Source of the DNA: Chloroflexota bacterium
Lineage (GTDB): Bacteria > Chloroflexota > Anaerolineae > Aggregatilineales > Aggregatilineaceae
Length of the DNA: 45,127 nucleotides
NCBI GenBank assembly: GCA_012729765.1
Contig: JAAYCM010000127.1
Coordinates: forward strand, 1-45,127
Direction: 5' to 3'
The notes under the pieces are model-generated. The model saw nothing but the letters and a program-made list of their open reading frames with translations. It ran no database searches and was not told the DNA's origin. Below are positions 16,039-24,764 of this stretch, in pieces; position 1 is the stretch's first letter; every line of letters starts with the position of its first letter. A program made the translations under genes and the position numbers.

Positions 16039-18218
16039 GGTGGCTGGCGCGGCGTGAGGCCACACGGGCGGTGCTGGCGCTGGTGCTGTTCGCGCTGCTG
16101 AGTGCGATCGTGATGGTGCCGCTGAGCCTGCACCTGGGATCGATGGTCCCCGGCTGGCCCAACGGCAAATGGGACTACTATCACTTCCAGTGGAACCTGT
16201 GGTGGGTACGGCACGCGCTGGCGACCGGGCAGAACCCGTTTTATACCGATATGGTGCTGGCGCCCTTCGAGCACAACCTGGCCTACCACTCGCTGACCCC
16301 GGTCTGGCTGCCGGTCTATCTGGTGCTCAGCCCGCTGGGCGTGACTGCCGCCGCGAACCTGATCGTGGGGCTGAGTCTGGCGCTGACCGGCTGGCTGATG
16401 GCTGTGTTTCTGCGGCGGCAGGGCATGAGCCGCGCCACGGCGCTGATCGGCGGGGTGGCGCTCGGCTTTTGCCCCTATATGCTCGATCACGCCGCGAGCG
16501 GGCACCTGAACCTGATCACGGTTTTCTGGCTGCCGCTGGTGCTGCTGCTGTGGGAGCGGGTCGCCACGACGCGCCGCGCCGGGTGGGCGATCCTCACCGG
16601 GGCGGCGCTGTGGGCGCTGTGGCTGAGCGATACGCTGGTCGTGCTGTGGGGCGGGCTGCTGCTGGCCCCGTATGCGCTGCTGACGCTGGCCCAGGCGCGC
16701 GACCGGGCGGCACGGGGCCGGATCGTGCTGCTGGGCGGGCTGGCGCTGCTCATAACGCTGGCGCTGGCGTGGTTCATCGCGCCGCTCCAGCCGACGCTCG
16801 ATTATGACACGAGCACGCTCGCCCCGGCGGAACTGTTAACACTGCGCACCTTTTCAAGCTCGCCCTACGATCTGATCGTGCGGCCCTGGCGGGAAGGCCC
16901 GCGTCACGCGCAGGAAGGCGAAGAAAACCTGGGGCGGGTGCTGATCGTGCTGCTGGCGCTGGCGCTGATCGTGCGCGTGCGCGACCGGCGGCGCTGGTTC
17001 TGGCTGTCGGCGGCGATCGTGCCGCTGGTGCTCAGCTTCGGGCCGGATGTCGATGTGTTCGGGACGCGCGTGCCGCTGCCGTTCCGCCTGATCCACGAGA
17101 CGTTCGGCGGGCAGATGCGCACCCCGATCCGGTTTCTGGCCCCGGCGATGGTGCCGCTGATCGTCTTTCTGGCGTGCAGCTTCGATCCCTGGCTGCGGCG
17201 CGTGCGATCCGGGGCGGGGTGGGGGGCGCTGGCGGGCGGCGTGGCGCTGCTGCTGTTGTGGGACTTCGGCGCGCTCAAGGCGTTTCCCCACTCGCCCGCG
17301 CTGCCGCAGTATGACTTCTACACCATGATCGGGCGCGAGCAGTATGACGATTACGATCAGGTCGTGCTCGAAGTGCCCGCTGCGCCCTCGACCGGCTGGC
17401 TGCTGCTGGGCGATCATCCTGAGGCGATGGCCTATGGCACGGTGCACGGCAAACGGATGCTGAGCGGGCTGATCTCGCGCGCGCCGATTGAGCAGCACCT
17501 CTATTACCAGGAGTCGCCGCTGATCGGCTGGCTGAGCGGCGTCCGACCGCTGGACGCCGGGCGCGCGATCGGGGAGCTGCGCCAGATTGTGGACGAGTGG
17601 CCGGTCGGCTATGTGGTGGTGCATCTCGACTGGCTGACCTTCGAGCGGCAGGCCGAGATTCTGGCGCTGTTCAACGCGCACCCCTCGCTGTGCTATCTGG
17701 GCGCGGAAGGCGACGCGCTGCTCTACCGCACGACCAGCCACCCGGCAGGCTGCCCGCCGCGCACCCCGCCCGAGGCCGGGCCGGGCGTCTACCGGATCGA
17801 CATCGGGCTGCGCGGCGACGCGGGCTACCTGGGTCACGGCTGGTTCTGGGCTGAGGACTTCGGCGGCGTGACCTCGCGCTGGGCGGGCGGCACGCCAGAG
17901 GCGCTGATCTACGCCGGGCTGCCGCCGGGGGCGGATTACCGTTTCACGGTGCGGGCGGTGGCGTTTGCCGAGCCGCGTACGGTGCGTGTCGTCGCCAACG
18001 GCGAGCGGCTGGGCAGCTTCACCGTCTCGCCCGGCGACTGGAGCGAGCACACGCTGGCGATCCCGGCGGCGCTGGTCGAGCAGGTGGGCGGCGAGCTGGT
18101 GATCTCGCTGGCGGCGGACGGGATGCGCTCGGCGGCGGAGATGGGCCTCTCGGCGGACGAGCGCCCGCTGACGCTGGCCTATGACTGGTTCGAGTTCCGC
18201 GCCGGTGAAGGGGAGTGA
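16035..18218 (+). CDS. Polytopic GT-C-like membrane glycosyltransferase, paralogue 2 of 3
   Basis: This 727-residue protein aligns with its two neighbours along its whole length. The loop motif is KWDYYHFQWNLWW with D47, followed by PFYTDMVLAPFEHNLAYH. The soluble part shares EDFGGVTSRWAGG and the final GLSADERPLTLAYDWFEF with paralogue 1. Its start overlaps the previous stop by 4 bp. The last ~75 bp of this gene (18121-18198) are nearly identical to those of paralogue 1 (15928-16005), more so than the gene bodies. This suggests recent duplication or gene conversion. Three copies in a row imply related but non-identical sugar acceptors or donors, an inference only. Confidence 0.65.
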   Translation: MRWLARREATRAVLALVLFALLSAIVMVPLSLHLGSMVPGWPNGKWDYYHFQWNLWWVRHALATGQNPFYTDMVLAPFEHNLAYHSLTPVWLPVYLVLSPLGVTAAANLIVGLSLALTGWLMAVFLRRQGMSRATALIGGVALGFCPYMLDHAASGHLNLITVFWLPLVLLLWERVATTRRAGWAILTGAALWALWLSDTLVVLWGGLLLAPYALLTLAQARDRAARGRIVLLGGLALLITLALAWFIAPLQPTLDYDTSTLAPAELLTLRTFSSSPYDLIVRPWREGPRHAQEGEENLGRVLIVLLALALIVRVRDRRRWFWLSAAIVPLVLSFGPDVDVFGTRVPLPFRLIHETFGGQMRTPIRFLAPAMVPLIVFLACSFDPWLRRVRSGAGWGALAGGVALLLLWDFGALKAFPHSPALPQYDFYTMIGREQYDDYDQVVLEVPAAPSTGWLLLGDHPEAMAYGTVHGKRMLSGLISRAPIEQHLYYQESPLIGWLSGVRPLDAGRAIGELRQIVDEWPVGYVVVHLDWLTFERQAEILALFNAHPSLCYLGAEGDALLYRTTSHPAGCPPRTPPEAGPGVYRIDIGLRGDAGYLGHGWFWAEDFGGVTSRWAGGTPEALIYAGLPPGADYRFTVRAVAFAEPRTVRVVANGERLGSFTVSPGDWSEHTLAIPAALVEQVGGELVISLAADGMRSAAEMGLSADERPLTLAYDWFEFRAGEGE

Positions 18219-18225
18219 GATCGTG

Positions 18226-20400
18226 ATGGCGTTGCGGCGTATGATCGGGCCGGGGCTGCTGGCCCTGGTGTTCTTCGTGGTGCTGAGCGCGATCGCGCTG
18301 GCCCCCCTGACGCTGCACCTGAATTCGCGCGTGCCCGGCGAGCCGCCCGGCTCGGCGCGCGTGCTGGACTACTATCATTTTCACTGGAACCTGTGGTGGC
18401 TGCGGCACGCCGTCCAGACCGGGCAGGACCCGTTCTATACCGATATGGTGCTCGCGCCATTTCGCCACAACCTGACCTATCACTCGCTCACCGCGTCGCT
18501 GCTGCCGGTGTACGTCATCTTCGAGCCGCTGGCCGGGCACCTGCGCACCGCCAACGGGATCATCTGGGGCTGTCTGGCGCTGACCGGCTGGCTGATGGCA
18601 GTTTTTCTGCGGTGCAAGGGTGTTAGCCGGGCGGTGGCGCTGCTCGGTGGGGTGGCGCTGGCGCTCGCGCCCTATATACTCGATCACGCCGCGAGCGGGC
18701 ATCTCAACCTGCTGACCGTGTTCTGGATTCCGCTGGTGCTGCTGGCGTGGGAGAAATTCCTGGCGACGCGGGCGATCCGGTGGGCGGCGCTGACCGGCGT
18801 GATCCTGTGGGGGATGTGGCTGACCGATACGCTGATCGTGCTGTGGGGCGGGCTGCTGCTCGGCCCCTACGCGCTGCTGGCACTGGTCCAGGCGCGCGAC
18901 GGGCGGGCACGGTGGCGGCTGGTGCTGCTCGGCGGGCTGGCGCTGGTGATCACGCTCGCGCTGGCATGGATCGTCGGGCCGCTGCGCCAGACGCTCGACT
19001 TCGAAACCGGCACGCTGCCCCCGGCGCGGCTGGTCACGCTGCGCGCCTATGCGCTGCCGCTGGACGCGCTGTTCTTCCAGCCGGGGCGGGGCGACGCGAG
19101 TCTGGGAATCGGACTGGTGGCGCTGGTGTGGGCCGGGCTGTTCGTGCGCTCCCAACACCGGATGCGCTGGTTCTGGCTGGCGGCGGGGCTGATCCCGCTG
19201 GTGCTGGCGCTGGGGCCGGACGTTTCGATTTTGGGAGTGCGCGTGCCGCTGCCGTTCCGTCTGATTCACGAGGCGTTCGGCGGGCAGATGCGCACGCCGA
19301 TTCGCTTTTTGCCGGCGGCGCTGGTCGGGCTGATCACGTTCGCGGCGCTGACGTTTGATCCCTGGGTGCGGCGGGTGCGGGCACGGGCGCTGCTGGCGGC
19401 GGGGCTGCTGCTCGTGCTGCTGATCGACTTTCGCGCCTTCGCTCCGCTGCCGACCCTGCCGGCGCTGCCGCCGTATGACCTGTATACGATGATGCGCGGC
19501 GAGCAGTATGACGATTATGATTATGTCGTGCTCGATGTGCCGCCCGGCCCGTTCACCGGCTGGCGCGACGTGGGATCGCACCCCGAAGCGATGGTCTACG
19601 GCATCACGCACGAGAAGCGCATGGTCAGCGGGCTGCTGTCGCGCATCCCCCTTGAGGATCACCTCTACTACGAAACGTCGCCGTTGTTCGGCTGGCTGAC
19701 CGGCAGCCGTCCCCTGGACGCGGGGCAGGCCAACAGCGAATTGATCCGCATTGTGGACGAGTGGCCGCTGGGTTACGTGGTCGTGCACCAGGGCTGGCTC
19801 GAAACGGGGCGGGCCGAGGAAATTCTCGCGCTGTTCAACGCGCACGCGTCGCTGTGCTATCTGGGCACGGAGCGCGACGCCGTGCTCTACCGCACGACCA
19901 GCCATCCCAAAGGCTGCCCGCCGCGCACCCCGCCCGAAGCTGAGCCGGGCGTCTACCGGATCGAGATCGGGGCGCCGGGCGACGAGGGCTTTATCGGGCA
20001 CGGCTGGTTCTGGCCGGAAGACTTCGGCGGCCTGTCGATGCGCTGGGCGGGCGGCGGGAACGAGTCGCTGCTGTATGCCGATGTGCCCCCCGGCGCGGCG
20101 TATGAGCTGGTGATCCGGGCGCTGGCGTTTCACGAAGCGCGCGATGTGCGCGTGACGGTGGGCGATCTGGTGGATGGCGCGCCGACCGGCACCCGCCTGG
20201 AAACGCTGAGCGTCCGGCCCGGCGAGTGGGACACCTACCGCGTCACGATCCCGGCGGATCTGATCGAGCGCGTGGGTGGACGGCTGGTGATCGCGCTCTC
20301 CGCCGACCACACGCTCTCCGCCGCCGAGGTGGGCCTCTCCGACGACGCCCGCCCGCTGACGCTGGGTTACGACTGGGCCGAGCTGCGCCGGGCGGAATAG
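18226..20400 (+). CDS. Polytopic GT-C-like membrane glycosyltransferase, paralogue 3 of 3
   Basis: This 724-residue protein completes the tandem set. The loop motif is LDYYHFHWNLWW with D48, and PFYTDMVLAPF matches paralogue 2 exactly. It shares MMRGEQYDDYDYVVLDVP in the linker with paralogue 2 and a C-terminal sandwich with both. The frame is open from an ATG at 18181, but that would overlap the previous gene by 38 bp. The ATG at 18226 has the ribosome site GAAGGGGAGTGAG and is preferred. The C-terminus diverges (YDWAELRRAE). The TAG stop marks the left edge of repeat copy e. Confidence 0.65.
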   Translation: MALRRMIGPGLLALVFFVVLSAIALAPLTLHLNSRVPGEPPGSARVLDYYHFHWNLWWLRHAVQTGQDPFYTDMVLAPFRHNLTYHSLTASLLPVYVIFEPLAGHLRTANGIIWGCLALTGWLMAVFLRCKGVSRAVALLGGVALALAPYILDHAASGHLNLLTVFWIPLVLLAWEKFLATRAIRWAALTGVILWGMWLTDTLIVLWGGLLLGPYALLALVQARDGRARWRLVLLGGLALVITLALAWIVGPLRQTLDFETGTLPPARLVTLRAYALPLDALFFQPGRGDASLGIGLVALVWAGLFVRSQHRMRWFWLAAGLIPLVLALGPDVSILGVRVPLPFRLIHEAFGGQMRTPIRFLPAALVGLITFAALTFDPWVRRVRARALLAAGLLLVLLIDFRAFAPLPTLPALPPYDLYTMMRGEQYDDYDYVVLDVPPGPFTGWRDVGSHPEAMVYGITHEKRMVSGLLSRIPLEDHLYYETSPLFGWLTGSRPLDAGQANSELIRIVDEWPLGYVVVHQGWLETGRAEEILALFNAHASLCYLGTERDAVLYRTTSHPKGCPPRTPPEAEPGVYRIEIGAPGDEGFIGHGWFWPEDFGGLSMRWAGGGNESLLYADVPPGAAYELVIRALAFHEARDVRVTVGDLVDGAPTGTRLETLSVRPGEWDTYRVTIPADLIERVGGRLVIALSADHTLSAAEVGLSDDARPLTLGYDWAELRRAE

Positions 20401-20515
20401 CCCCCATCCTCCGGCTCCTTCCCCCGAAATGAGGGCAGGAGAGACAAACAGGCCGGGTGCGTGATTCCCCTCCCTCCGCGCAGCGTGGGGGCAGAGGTCA
20501 GGGGAGTCGTTGCGG
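20398..20515. repeat. GC-rich palindromic intergenic repeat, copy e
   Basis: The element starts at the TAG of the third GT-C gene with CCCCCATCCTCCGGCTCC, then CTTCCCCCGAAATGAGGG and CCCCTCCCTCCGCGCAGCG. It ends in a decayed GGTCAGGGGA arm. No terminal inverted repeat is readable, so it is a degraded member of the family. Confidence 0.6.
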
Positions 20516-20584
20516 ATCGCCTCGCTTCGGCGTATGCTAGGCAGGTAATAGAATTCTGCAAATAAATAAAAGGGGGGTGCCGCA

Positions 20585-21883
20585 GTGGCTACACCATCCA
20601 ATCCACGCGCCGGACGTTTCGCCTGGCTGAGCACGGCGCAGTTTATCGTAACGCTTGTGGCCGTCGGTGTGGCGGCGGCGGCGCTGGTGATTGCGCTGCG
20701 TATTGACCGGCGCTATACGCTGGAAGTCGATGACGGTGTGACATCCCAGGATGCCGAGGCGATCCTGGAACGGGCCAACGAAGCCGCCGCGTTTGCCGAC
20801 AGCATTCTCAGTTTTCTGGAGGGCGCGTCGGTCGTCGTCGGCGGGATACTGGCGGTGGGCGCGTGGATGCTGCGCAACAGTATTCAGAGCTCGATTGAAG
20901 AATCCCGTGAGTTTATCCGGCAGACCGAGACACGGCTGAATAAGCGCGAGGAAGATCTGGATGAACTTGTACGGTTGCTGACCGGGCGGCTGGATGACGT
21001 GATCGGGCAGACCGAAACCCAGGCTGCCTCCGTGCAGCAGAAGGCGGAGGGTACGATCCGGGTGCTGTCGCTGCTGGTGCTGGCCGAACAGCAGGTGCGC
21101 GCGCACAACACCGATACGGCGGTCCGCACACTGGAAACCGCCTATACGCTGGACCGGGACAACCAGGCGACCAATTACCTGCTCGGCTACCTCTACACCC
21201 TGCGCAAGCGGTTTGATGACGCGATTGTACGCCTGGAGCACGCCCTGAAGCAGGATGCGGATTTCGCGCCCGCGATTGCCGCGCTGGGGCTGGCGCTGCG
21301 CCGCAAAGGGGACGCCATGCAAGCGCCGGAGCAGAGCGCCGAACGAGCCCGGCTGTACGCCGAGGCCGAGTCGAAACTGCTCCGGGCGCTCGACCTGGAC
21401 GAACGCCTGATCGATGCCGAGGGTGAGTCCTACTACGGCACGCTGGGCGGCCTCTACCGCCGTCAGCAGCGCTATCAGGCCGCGCTGGAAGCCTACGAGA
21501 AGGCCCACACCGTGACCCCCAATGCCTCATATCCGATCAGCAACCTGGCAGCGCTGTCTAAACACCAGGGGCGGGATGACGAAGCGGCGCGCTATTACCG
21601 GATGGTGCTCAAGGCGGCGGCGCTCAAGCTGGACGACGATCCGCTGAACAACTGGACACGGGCCGACTATGCCCAGGCCCGGCTGGTGTTGGGCGAGCCG
21701 GAAGTCGCGCTGGAAGAAATGAAGCGCGTGTTGGAGCATACGCGCGAGCGCGGGATATTGGAGACGGTGCGCGACGGCCTGCGCTTCTTGGCCGAGTCGC
21801 CCACGTCGATTCCAGGGCTGGACGACCTGCTCGATCTGCTCGACGGGGCCTTGAACGGTAGGGACAACGACAACGGTGCTTAA
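20585..21883 (+). CDS. Membrane-anchored TPR-repeat protein
   Basis: This 432-residue protein has two hydrophobic segments (about 18-40 and 80-98) and a coiled-coil stretch rich in Glu and Arg (about 100-155). A TPR array follows from about 160 to 400, with readable 34-residue units such as ATNYLLGYLYTLRKRFDDAI and YYGTLGGLYRRQQRYQAALE. TPR arrays bind protein partners. The start is GTG, with AAAGGGGGG upstream. The gene follows the GT-C operon after 184 bp that hold repeat copy e. The role is unknown; its neighbours hint at an envelope assembly or scaffold function. Confidence 0.7.
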   Translation: MATPSNPRAGRFAWLSTAQFIVTLVAVGVAAAALVIALRIDRRYTLEVDDGVTSQDAEAILERANEAAAFADSILSFLEGASVVVGGILAVGAWMLRNSIQSSIEESREFIRQTETRLNKREEDLDELVRLLTGRLDDVIGQTETQAASVQQKAEGTIRVLSLLVLAEQQVRAHNTDTAVRTLETAYTLDRDNQATNYLLGYLYTLRKRFDDAIVRLEHALKQDADFAPAIAALGLALRRKGDAMQAPEQSAERARLYAEAESKLLRALDLDERLIDAEGESYYGTLGGLYRRQQRYQAALEAYEKAHTVTPNASYPISNLAALSKHQGRDDEAARYYRMVLKAAALKLDDDPLNNWTRADYAQARLVLGEPEVALEEMKRVLEHTRERGILETVRDGLRFLAESPTSIPGLDDLLDLLDGALNGRDNDNGA

Positions 21884-21974
21884 CCCCCTGCGCGCCGGGC
21901 GTGTTACAATTCGCGGGCGCGGGCAAACCGGCCCGCCCCTCTATACTACTTAGGACATGGAAGGAACATCATCA

Positions 21975-23081
21975 ATGGATAGTCGTGTCCAAAAACTGGC
22001 GCAGGTTTTGATCAACTACTCGACTGCGCTCCAGCCCGGCGAACGGATTCTGATCCGCAGCCTGAGTCCTGCCGGGCAGCCGCTGGCCCAGGCGCTCTAC
22101 GAAGAAGCGTTCAAGGCGGGCGGCCTGCCGTTTGTCTACATCCAGATGAGCGATGAAGACGCGATCGCGCTCGGCTCCGGCGGCACCTACGAGCAGATCG
22201 CGACGGTCAACCCCATGCTGGAAATGATGTACCAGACCTGCGAGGCGATCATCCGCATCGAGGCGGACGAAAACATGCGCGCGCGCTCCGGCTATCCGCA
22301 GGACTTGCAGCGCGCCCGCGCCCGCTATCATGCCGAGCTGATCACTATCCAGATGCGGCGCGAGGCGGCCAAAGAGCTGCGCCGCTGCACAACTCAATTC
22401 CCGACCTTCGGCTATGCCCAGAACGCCGGGATGTCGCTGCGCCAGTATGAGGCTTTCCTGTTCGGCGCGTGCAAGGCCGATCACGACGATCCGGTGGGGG
22501 AATGGCGTAAGGTCTACCAGTCGCACGAGCGGCTGATCGAGTGGCTGAAGGGCAAGAAGCGGATCACGGTGCGCGGCGATCATATCGATCTGGAACTGTC
22601 GATCGACGGGCGCATCTTCAAGAACGCGGGCGGCAAAGAGAACATGCCCGACGGTGAAATCTTCACCGGGCCGGTCGAGGACAGCGTCAACGGCTGGGTC
22701 GAGTTCACCTATCCCGCCTTCTACACCCAGAACGAGGTCAAGGGCGTGCGGCTGGAATTCAAAGACGGGCTGGTGACACGCGCCACCGCCGAGAGCAACG
22801 AGGAGTTCCTGCTGGCGACGCTGAACACCGATCCCGGTGCGCGGCGGCTGGGCGAGTTCGCCATCGGCACCAACCGCGACATTCAGGAGTTCACCGGCTC
22901 GATCCTGTTCGACGAGAAGATCGGCGGGACGGTGCATATGGCGGTCGGGCAGGGCTATGCCGAGACGGGCAGCACCAACGAATCGCTGGTGCACTGGGAC
23001 ATGATCTGCGATATGCGCCAGGGCGGCGAGATTCGCGTCGATGGCGAGTTGTTCTACAAAGACGGTGAGTTTGTGATCTAG
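21975..23081 (+). CDS. M29-family aminopeptidase
   Basis: This 368-residue protein belongs to the AmpS/AmpT metallo-aminopeptidase family, which removes N-terminal residues with two metal ions (Zn or Co). Likely ligands, by analogy with the family, are E228 (PDGEIF), E294 (RLGEFAIG), H321 (GTVHMAVG), and H340 and D342 (LVHWD). DEKIGGTVH is the family signature. The frame is open to 21957, but the ATG at 21975 has GGAAGGA at 10 bp and begins MDSRVQKLA, as in homologues. The size is slightly below the usual 400-410. It acts in the cytoplasm. The TAG stop sits inside CTAG and borders repeat copy f. Confidence 0.85.
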   Translation: MDSRVQKLAQVLINYSTALQPGERILIRSLSPAGQPLAQALYEEAFKAGGLPFVYIQMSDEDAIALGSGGTYEQIATVNPMLEMMYQTCEAIIRIEADENMRARSGYPQDLQRARARYHAELITIQMRREAAKELRRCTTQFPTFGYAQNAGMSLRQYEAFLFGACKADHDDPVGEWRKVYQSHERLIEWLKGKKRITVRGDHIDLELSIDGRIFKNAGGKENMPDGEIFTGPVEDSVNGWVEFTYPAFYTQNEVKGVRLEFKDGLVTRATAESNEEFLLATLNTDPGARRLGEFAIGTNRDIQEFTGSILFDEKIGGTVHMAVGQGYAETGSTNESLVHWDMICDMRQGGEIRVDGELFYKDGEFVI

Positions 23082-23216
23082 CGGTCAAATATTCCCCCCA
23101 TCCTAAATCCTTCCCCCAAAATGAGGGAAGGACATAACCGCCAGCACCCCTCTCCGCGACAGTGTGGGCTGAGGGGGCCGGGGGATGGGGGGAATTCCGC
23201 AGCGGGCAATTCCTAC
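23078..23216. mobile_element. MITE-like palindromic repeat, copy f
   Basis: The copy fills the whole space between two converging genes and touches both stops: CTAG at 23078-23081 (aminopeptidase) and CTA at 23213 (GNAT protein). It contains CCCCCCATCCTAAATCC, CTTCCCCCAAAATGAGGGAAG and the complementary right arm GGCCGGGGGATGGGGGG. The terminal inverted repeats are weak. Confidence 0.7.
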
Positions 23217-24142
23217 AGCGTTTTCTCCCACCAGTAGAACAGTTCATACTCCGGTGAGACGGTGGCCGCATAGAGCGCGTTGGCTGCCGGGCTGAACCCG
23301 CCGACGGTGACATGCGTCGCGCCCAGGCGCTGGACACGGCGCATCGCCTCGAACATCACGGCTTTGCCCAGGCCGCGCTGCTGATGCTCTGGCACGGTGG
23401 CGACCGGCTCGAACATGCCCACACGGGTCACGTCGTCGTACCACATCGTGCAGAAGGCCGCGATCTCGCCGCCGGGCGCTTCCGCCACGATATCGAGATC
23501 GCGCCGGTAGAGCGGGCAGCGCTGGACATTGGGATACCATTCCCAGCCCTGGTAATTCTCGTCCGGCTCGTTGGGATGGAAGCCGCGCCACGACGCCCAA
23601 CTGCGTGCGGGCAGCTCGTCCGCGCCGCCCAGCGAGCGGATCGTGTAGCCGGGCGGGACCGGCATATCGAGAATCGAACCGTTCAGGCAGCGGATACGCT
23701 GGTATTCGGGGCGGTCGCCCTGGCGATAGCCGCGCCGCGTGAGAATGTCCTCGCGCAGCGTGTCGCCCTGGTGCGCCCAGACGGCAAGCTCGCGCCGGGC
23801 TTCGGACGTGGTCACGGCGAGCTGCTGCTCGGCCAGGTCGATCATCTCCTCTTCGAGTTCCGGCGTGCGCCAGCGGGGATCGATTTGCAGGAACGCCTCG
23901 CCGAGCGCTTCGGGATTCAGCACGGCTGCGATCTCACCGCCGGGAGTCTCCCACAGGTACGTCACCTGCTCGACCGGCGGGCCGTATCCGCAGTTTGCGA
24001 TACAGTGCCAGCGCCAGTAATCGAGCCGGGGGACTTCCCAGCTATGGATGCGGAGATTGTTGAGCAGCAGGACCTCGCGCAGGAAGGCGCGAATCCGCCA
24101 GTAGTCATCCTCACCGTGATAGGGCCGCATCGTCAGTTTCAT
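23213..24142 (-). CDS. Tandem-domain GNAT acetyltransferase
   Basis: This 309-residue protein carries an N-terminal degenerate GNAT-like domain (about 1-140) and a C-terminal one (about 160-305). In the latter, VATVPEHQQRGLGKAVMFEA holds the acetyl-CoA pyrophosphate-binding loop (Q/RxxGxG/A). The end YELFYWWEKTL is typical of GNAT proteins. The ATG at 24142 has a GAGGAG ribosome site 6 bp away; an upstream-extended frame to 24232 is not needed. The substrate is unknown. The leader region holds the small RNA and its terminator, so expression may depend on read-through or on an undetected promoter. Confidence 0.75.
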   Translation of the reverse strand: MKLTMRPYHGEDDYWRIRAFLREVLLLNNLRIHSWEVPRLDYWRWHCIANCGYGPPVEQVTYLWETPGGEIAAVLNPEALGEAFLQIDPRWRTPELEEEMIDLAEQQLAVTTSEARRELAVWAHQGDTLREDILTRRGYRQGDRPEYQRIRCLNGSILDMPVPPGYTIRSLGGADELPARSWASWRGFHPNEPDENYQGWEWYPNVQRCPLYRRDLDIVAEAPGGEIAAFCTMWYDDVTRVGMFEPVATVPEHQQRGLGKAVMFEAMRRVQRLGATHVTVGGFSPAANALYAATVSPEYELFYWWEKTL

Positions 24143-24250
24143 GATAGCTCCTCGTTTCGTGCTCAAAGTGTGCGCAAAAAGGGTTGAGTCGATTCCGATC
24201 CGGTTCAGGCGGTGTGCAGGACCATCGTTCACGCTCCTGGTGCTGGAAAC

Positions 24251-24280
24251 AAAAAGGCCGCAGACAATACGCCTGCGGCC
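24251..24280 (-). terminator. Strong rho-independent terminator of the small RNA
   Basis: On the minus strand, GGCCGCAG pairs with CTGCGGCC around a GCGTATTGT loop, followed by TTTTTG. It closes the small transcript that starts near 24427 and would also act as an attenuator for the GNAT gene 108 bp downstream. Confidence 0.8.
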
Positions 24281-24427
24281 AAGCCGTTATCGATTTATGA
24301 GATTAGGGAACACAACCAGCAGGCGCAATGCGACAAGCTCCGCAGCCCGTCCGGGGGCGGATCAAAACTTGCCGCGTCAAAAGCCTGCTAGTGAACCATC
24401 GGGCCTTGTGTTTCCTTTCACGATCTC
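24251..24427 (-). ncRNA. Structured small RNA of about 177 nt, class unassigned (6S-like?)
   Basis: A near-consensus promoter and a strong terminator bracket a stretch without a credible ORF. The transcript folds as one long interrupted hairpin. Outer pairs are GAGAT/ATCTC and GGAAACACAA/TTGTGTTCCC (one mismatch). Then comes an asymmetric bulge of about 16 nt on the 5' side. The inner pairs are AGCAGGC/GCCTGCT, GCGGCAAG/CTTGTCGC and TCCGC/GCGGA, closing on a CCCG/CGGG tip. Length and overall shape recall 6S RNA, but a 16/2 central bubble is more lopsided than usual. It could instead be a riboswitch-like leader of the downstream GNAT gene, with the terminator as its switch. It lies just behind tRNA-Asn. 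Confidence 0.65.
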
Positions 24428-24433
24428 GTGGTC

Positions 24434-24462
24434 AGTATAGCAGGAATAATCGGGCGTATCAA
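24434..24462 (-). promoter_or_regulatory. Promoter of the small RNA
   Basis: On the minus strand, TTGATA (24457-24462) and TATACT (24434-24439) are separated by exactly 17 bp. This is one of the best housekeeping promoters in the window and lies between the tRNA terminator and the small RNA. Confidence 0.8.
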
Positions 24463-24488
24463 GAGGGAGCAGGCCGGGGGCAGGGCAG

Positions 24489-24518
24489 CAAAAAACCCCG
24501 ACATCAGGCCGGGGTTTT
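24489..24518 (-). terminator. Rho-independent terminator of tRNA-Asn
   Basis: On the minus strand, CCCCG and CGGGG flank a 9-nt loop and are followed by TTTTTT. It starts 4 bp beyond the tRNA 3' end. Confidence 0.8.
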
Positions 24519-24522
24519 CGCG

Positions 24523-24597
24523 TGGCTCCTGAGGTAGGACTCGAACCTACAACCCATCGGTTAACAGCCGATTGCTCTGCCATTGAGCTACTCAGGA
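24523..24597 (-). tRNA. tRNA-Asn (GTT)
   Basis: The 75-nt sequence folds into a standard cloverleaf. The acceptor stem is TCCTGAG/CTCAGGA with discriminator G and an encoded CCA. The anticodon stem is ATCGG/CCGAT around loop CTGTTAA, giving anticodon GTT. The T arm is GTAGG-TTCGAGT-CCTAC. It has its own promoter and terminator, so it is a single-gene unit. Confidence 0.97.
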
Positions 24598-24608
24598 ATA
24601 CGGCTTGA

Positions 24609-24636
24609 AGTATAGCAGACCTGGGGGCACTGTCAA
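24609..24636 (-). promoter_or_regulatory. Promoter of tRNA-Asn
   Basis: On the minus strand, a perfect TTGACA (24631-24636) and TATACT (24609-24614) are separated by 16 bp. The start of transcription would lie a few bases before the tRNA 5' end. Confidence 0.8.
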
Positions 24637-24764
24637 GACGAAATTACGGATTTTTGGGTAAACTGAACGAATGTAGCCCACTTCGATTTTGCCCGCTGAC
24701 GTATCGGGAGTAAGATCGACGCTAGTTTGGGCTTGCACTGCATGGAAGGACTCCACTGAATCTG

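Noticed and set aside
18019..20634. An 871-codon open frame on the minus strand over GT-C genes 2 and 3
   Set aside because: Its product is rich in Arg, Gln and Pro with no domain. The plus-strand genes have full membrane and sandwich domains.
24377..24583. A 68-codon frame across the small RNA promoter and tRNA-Asn
   Set aside because: It overlaps a clear tRNA and terminator and has no ribosome site.
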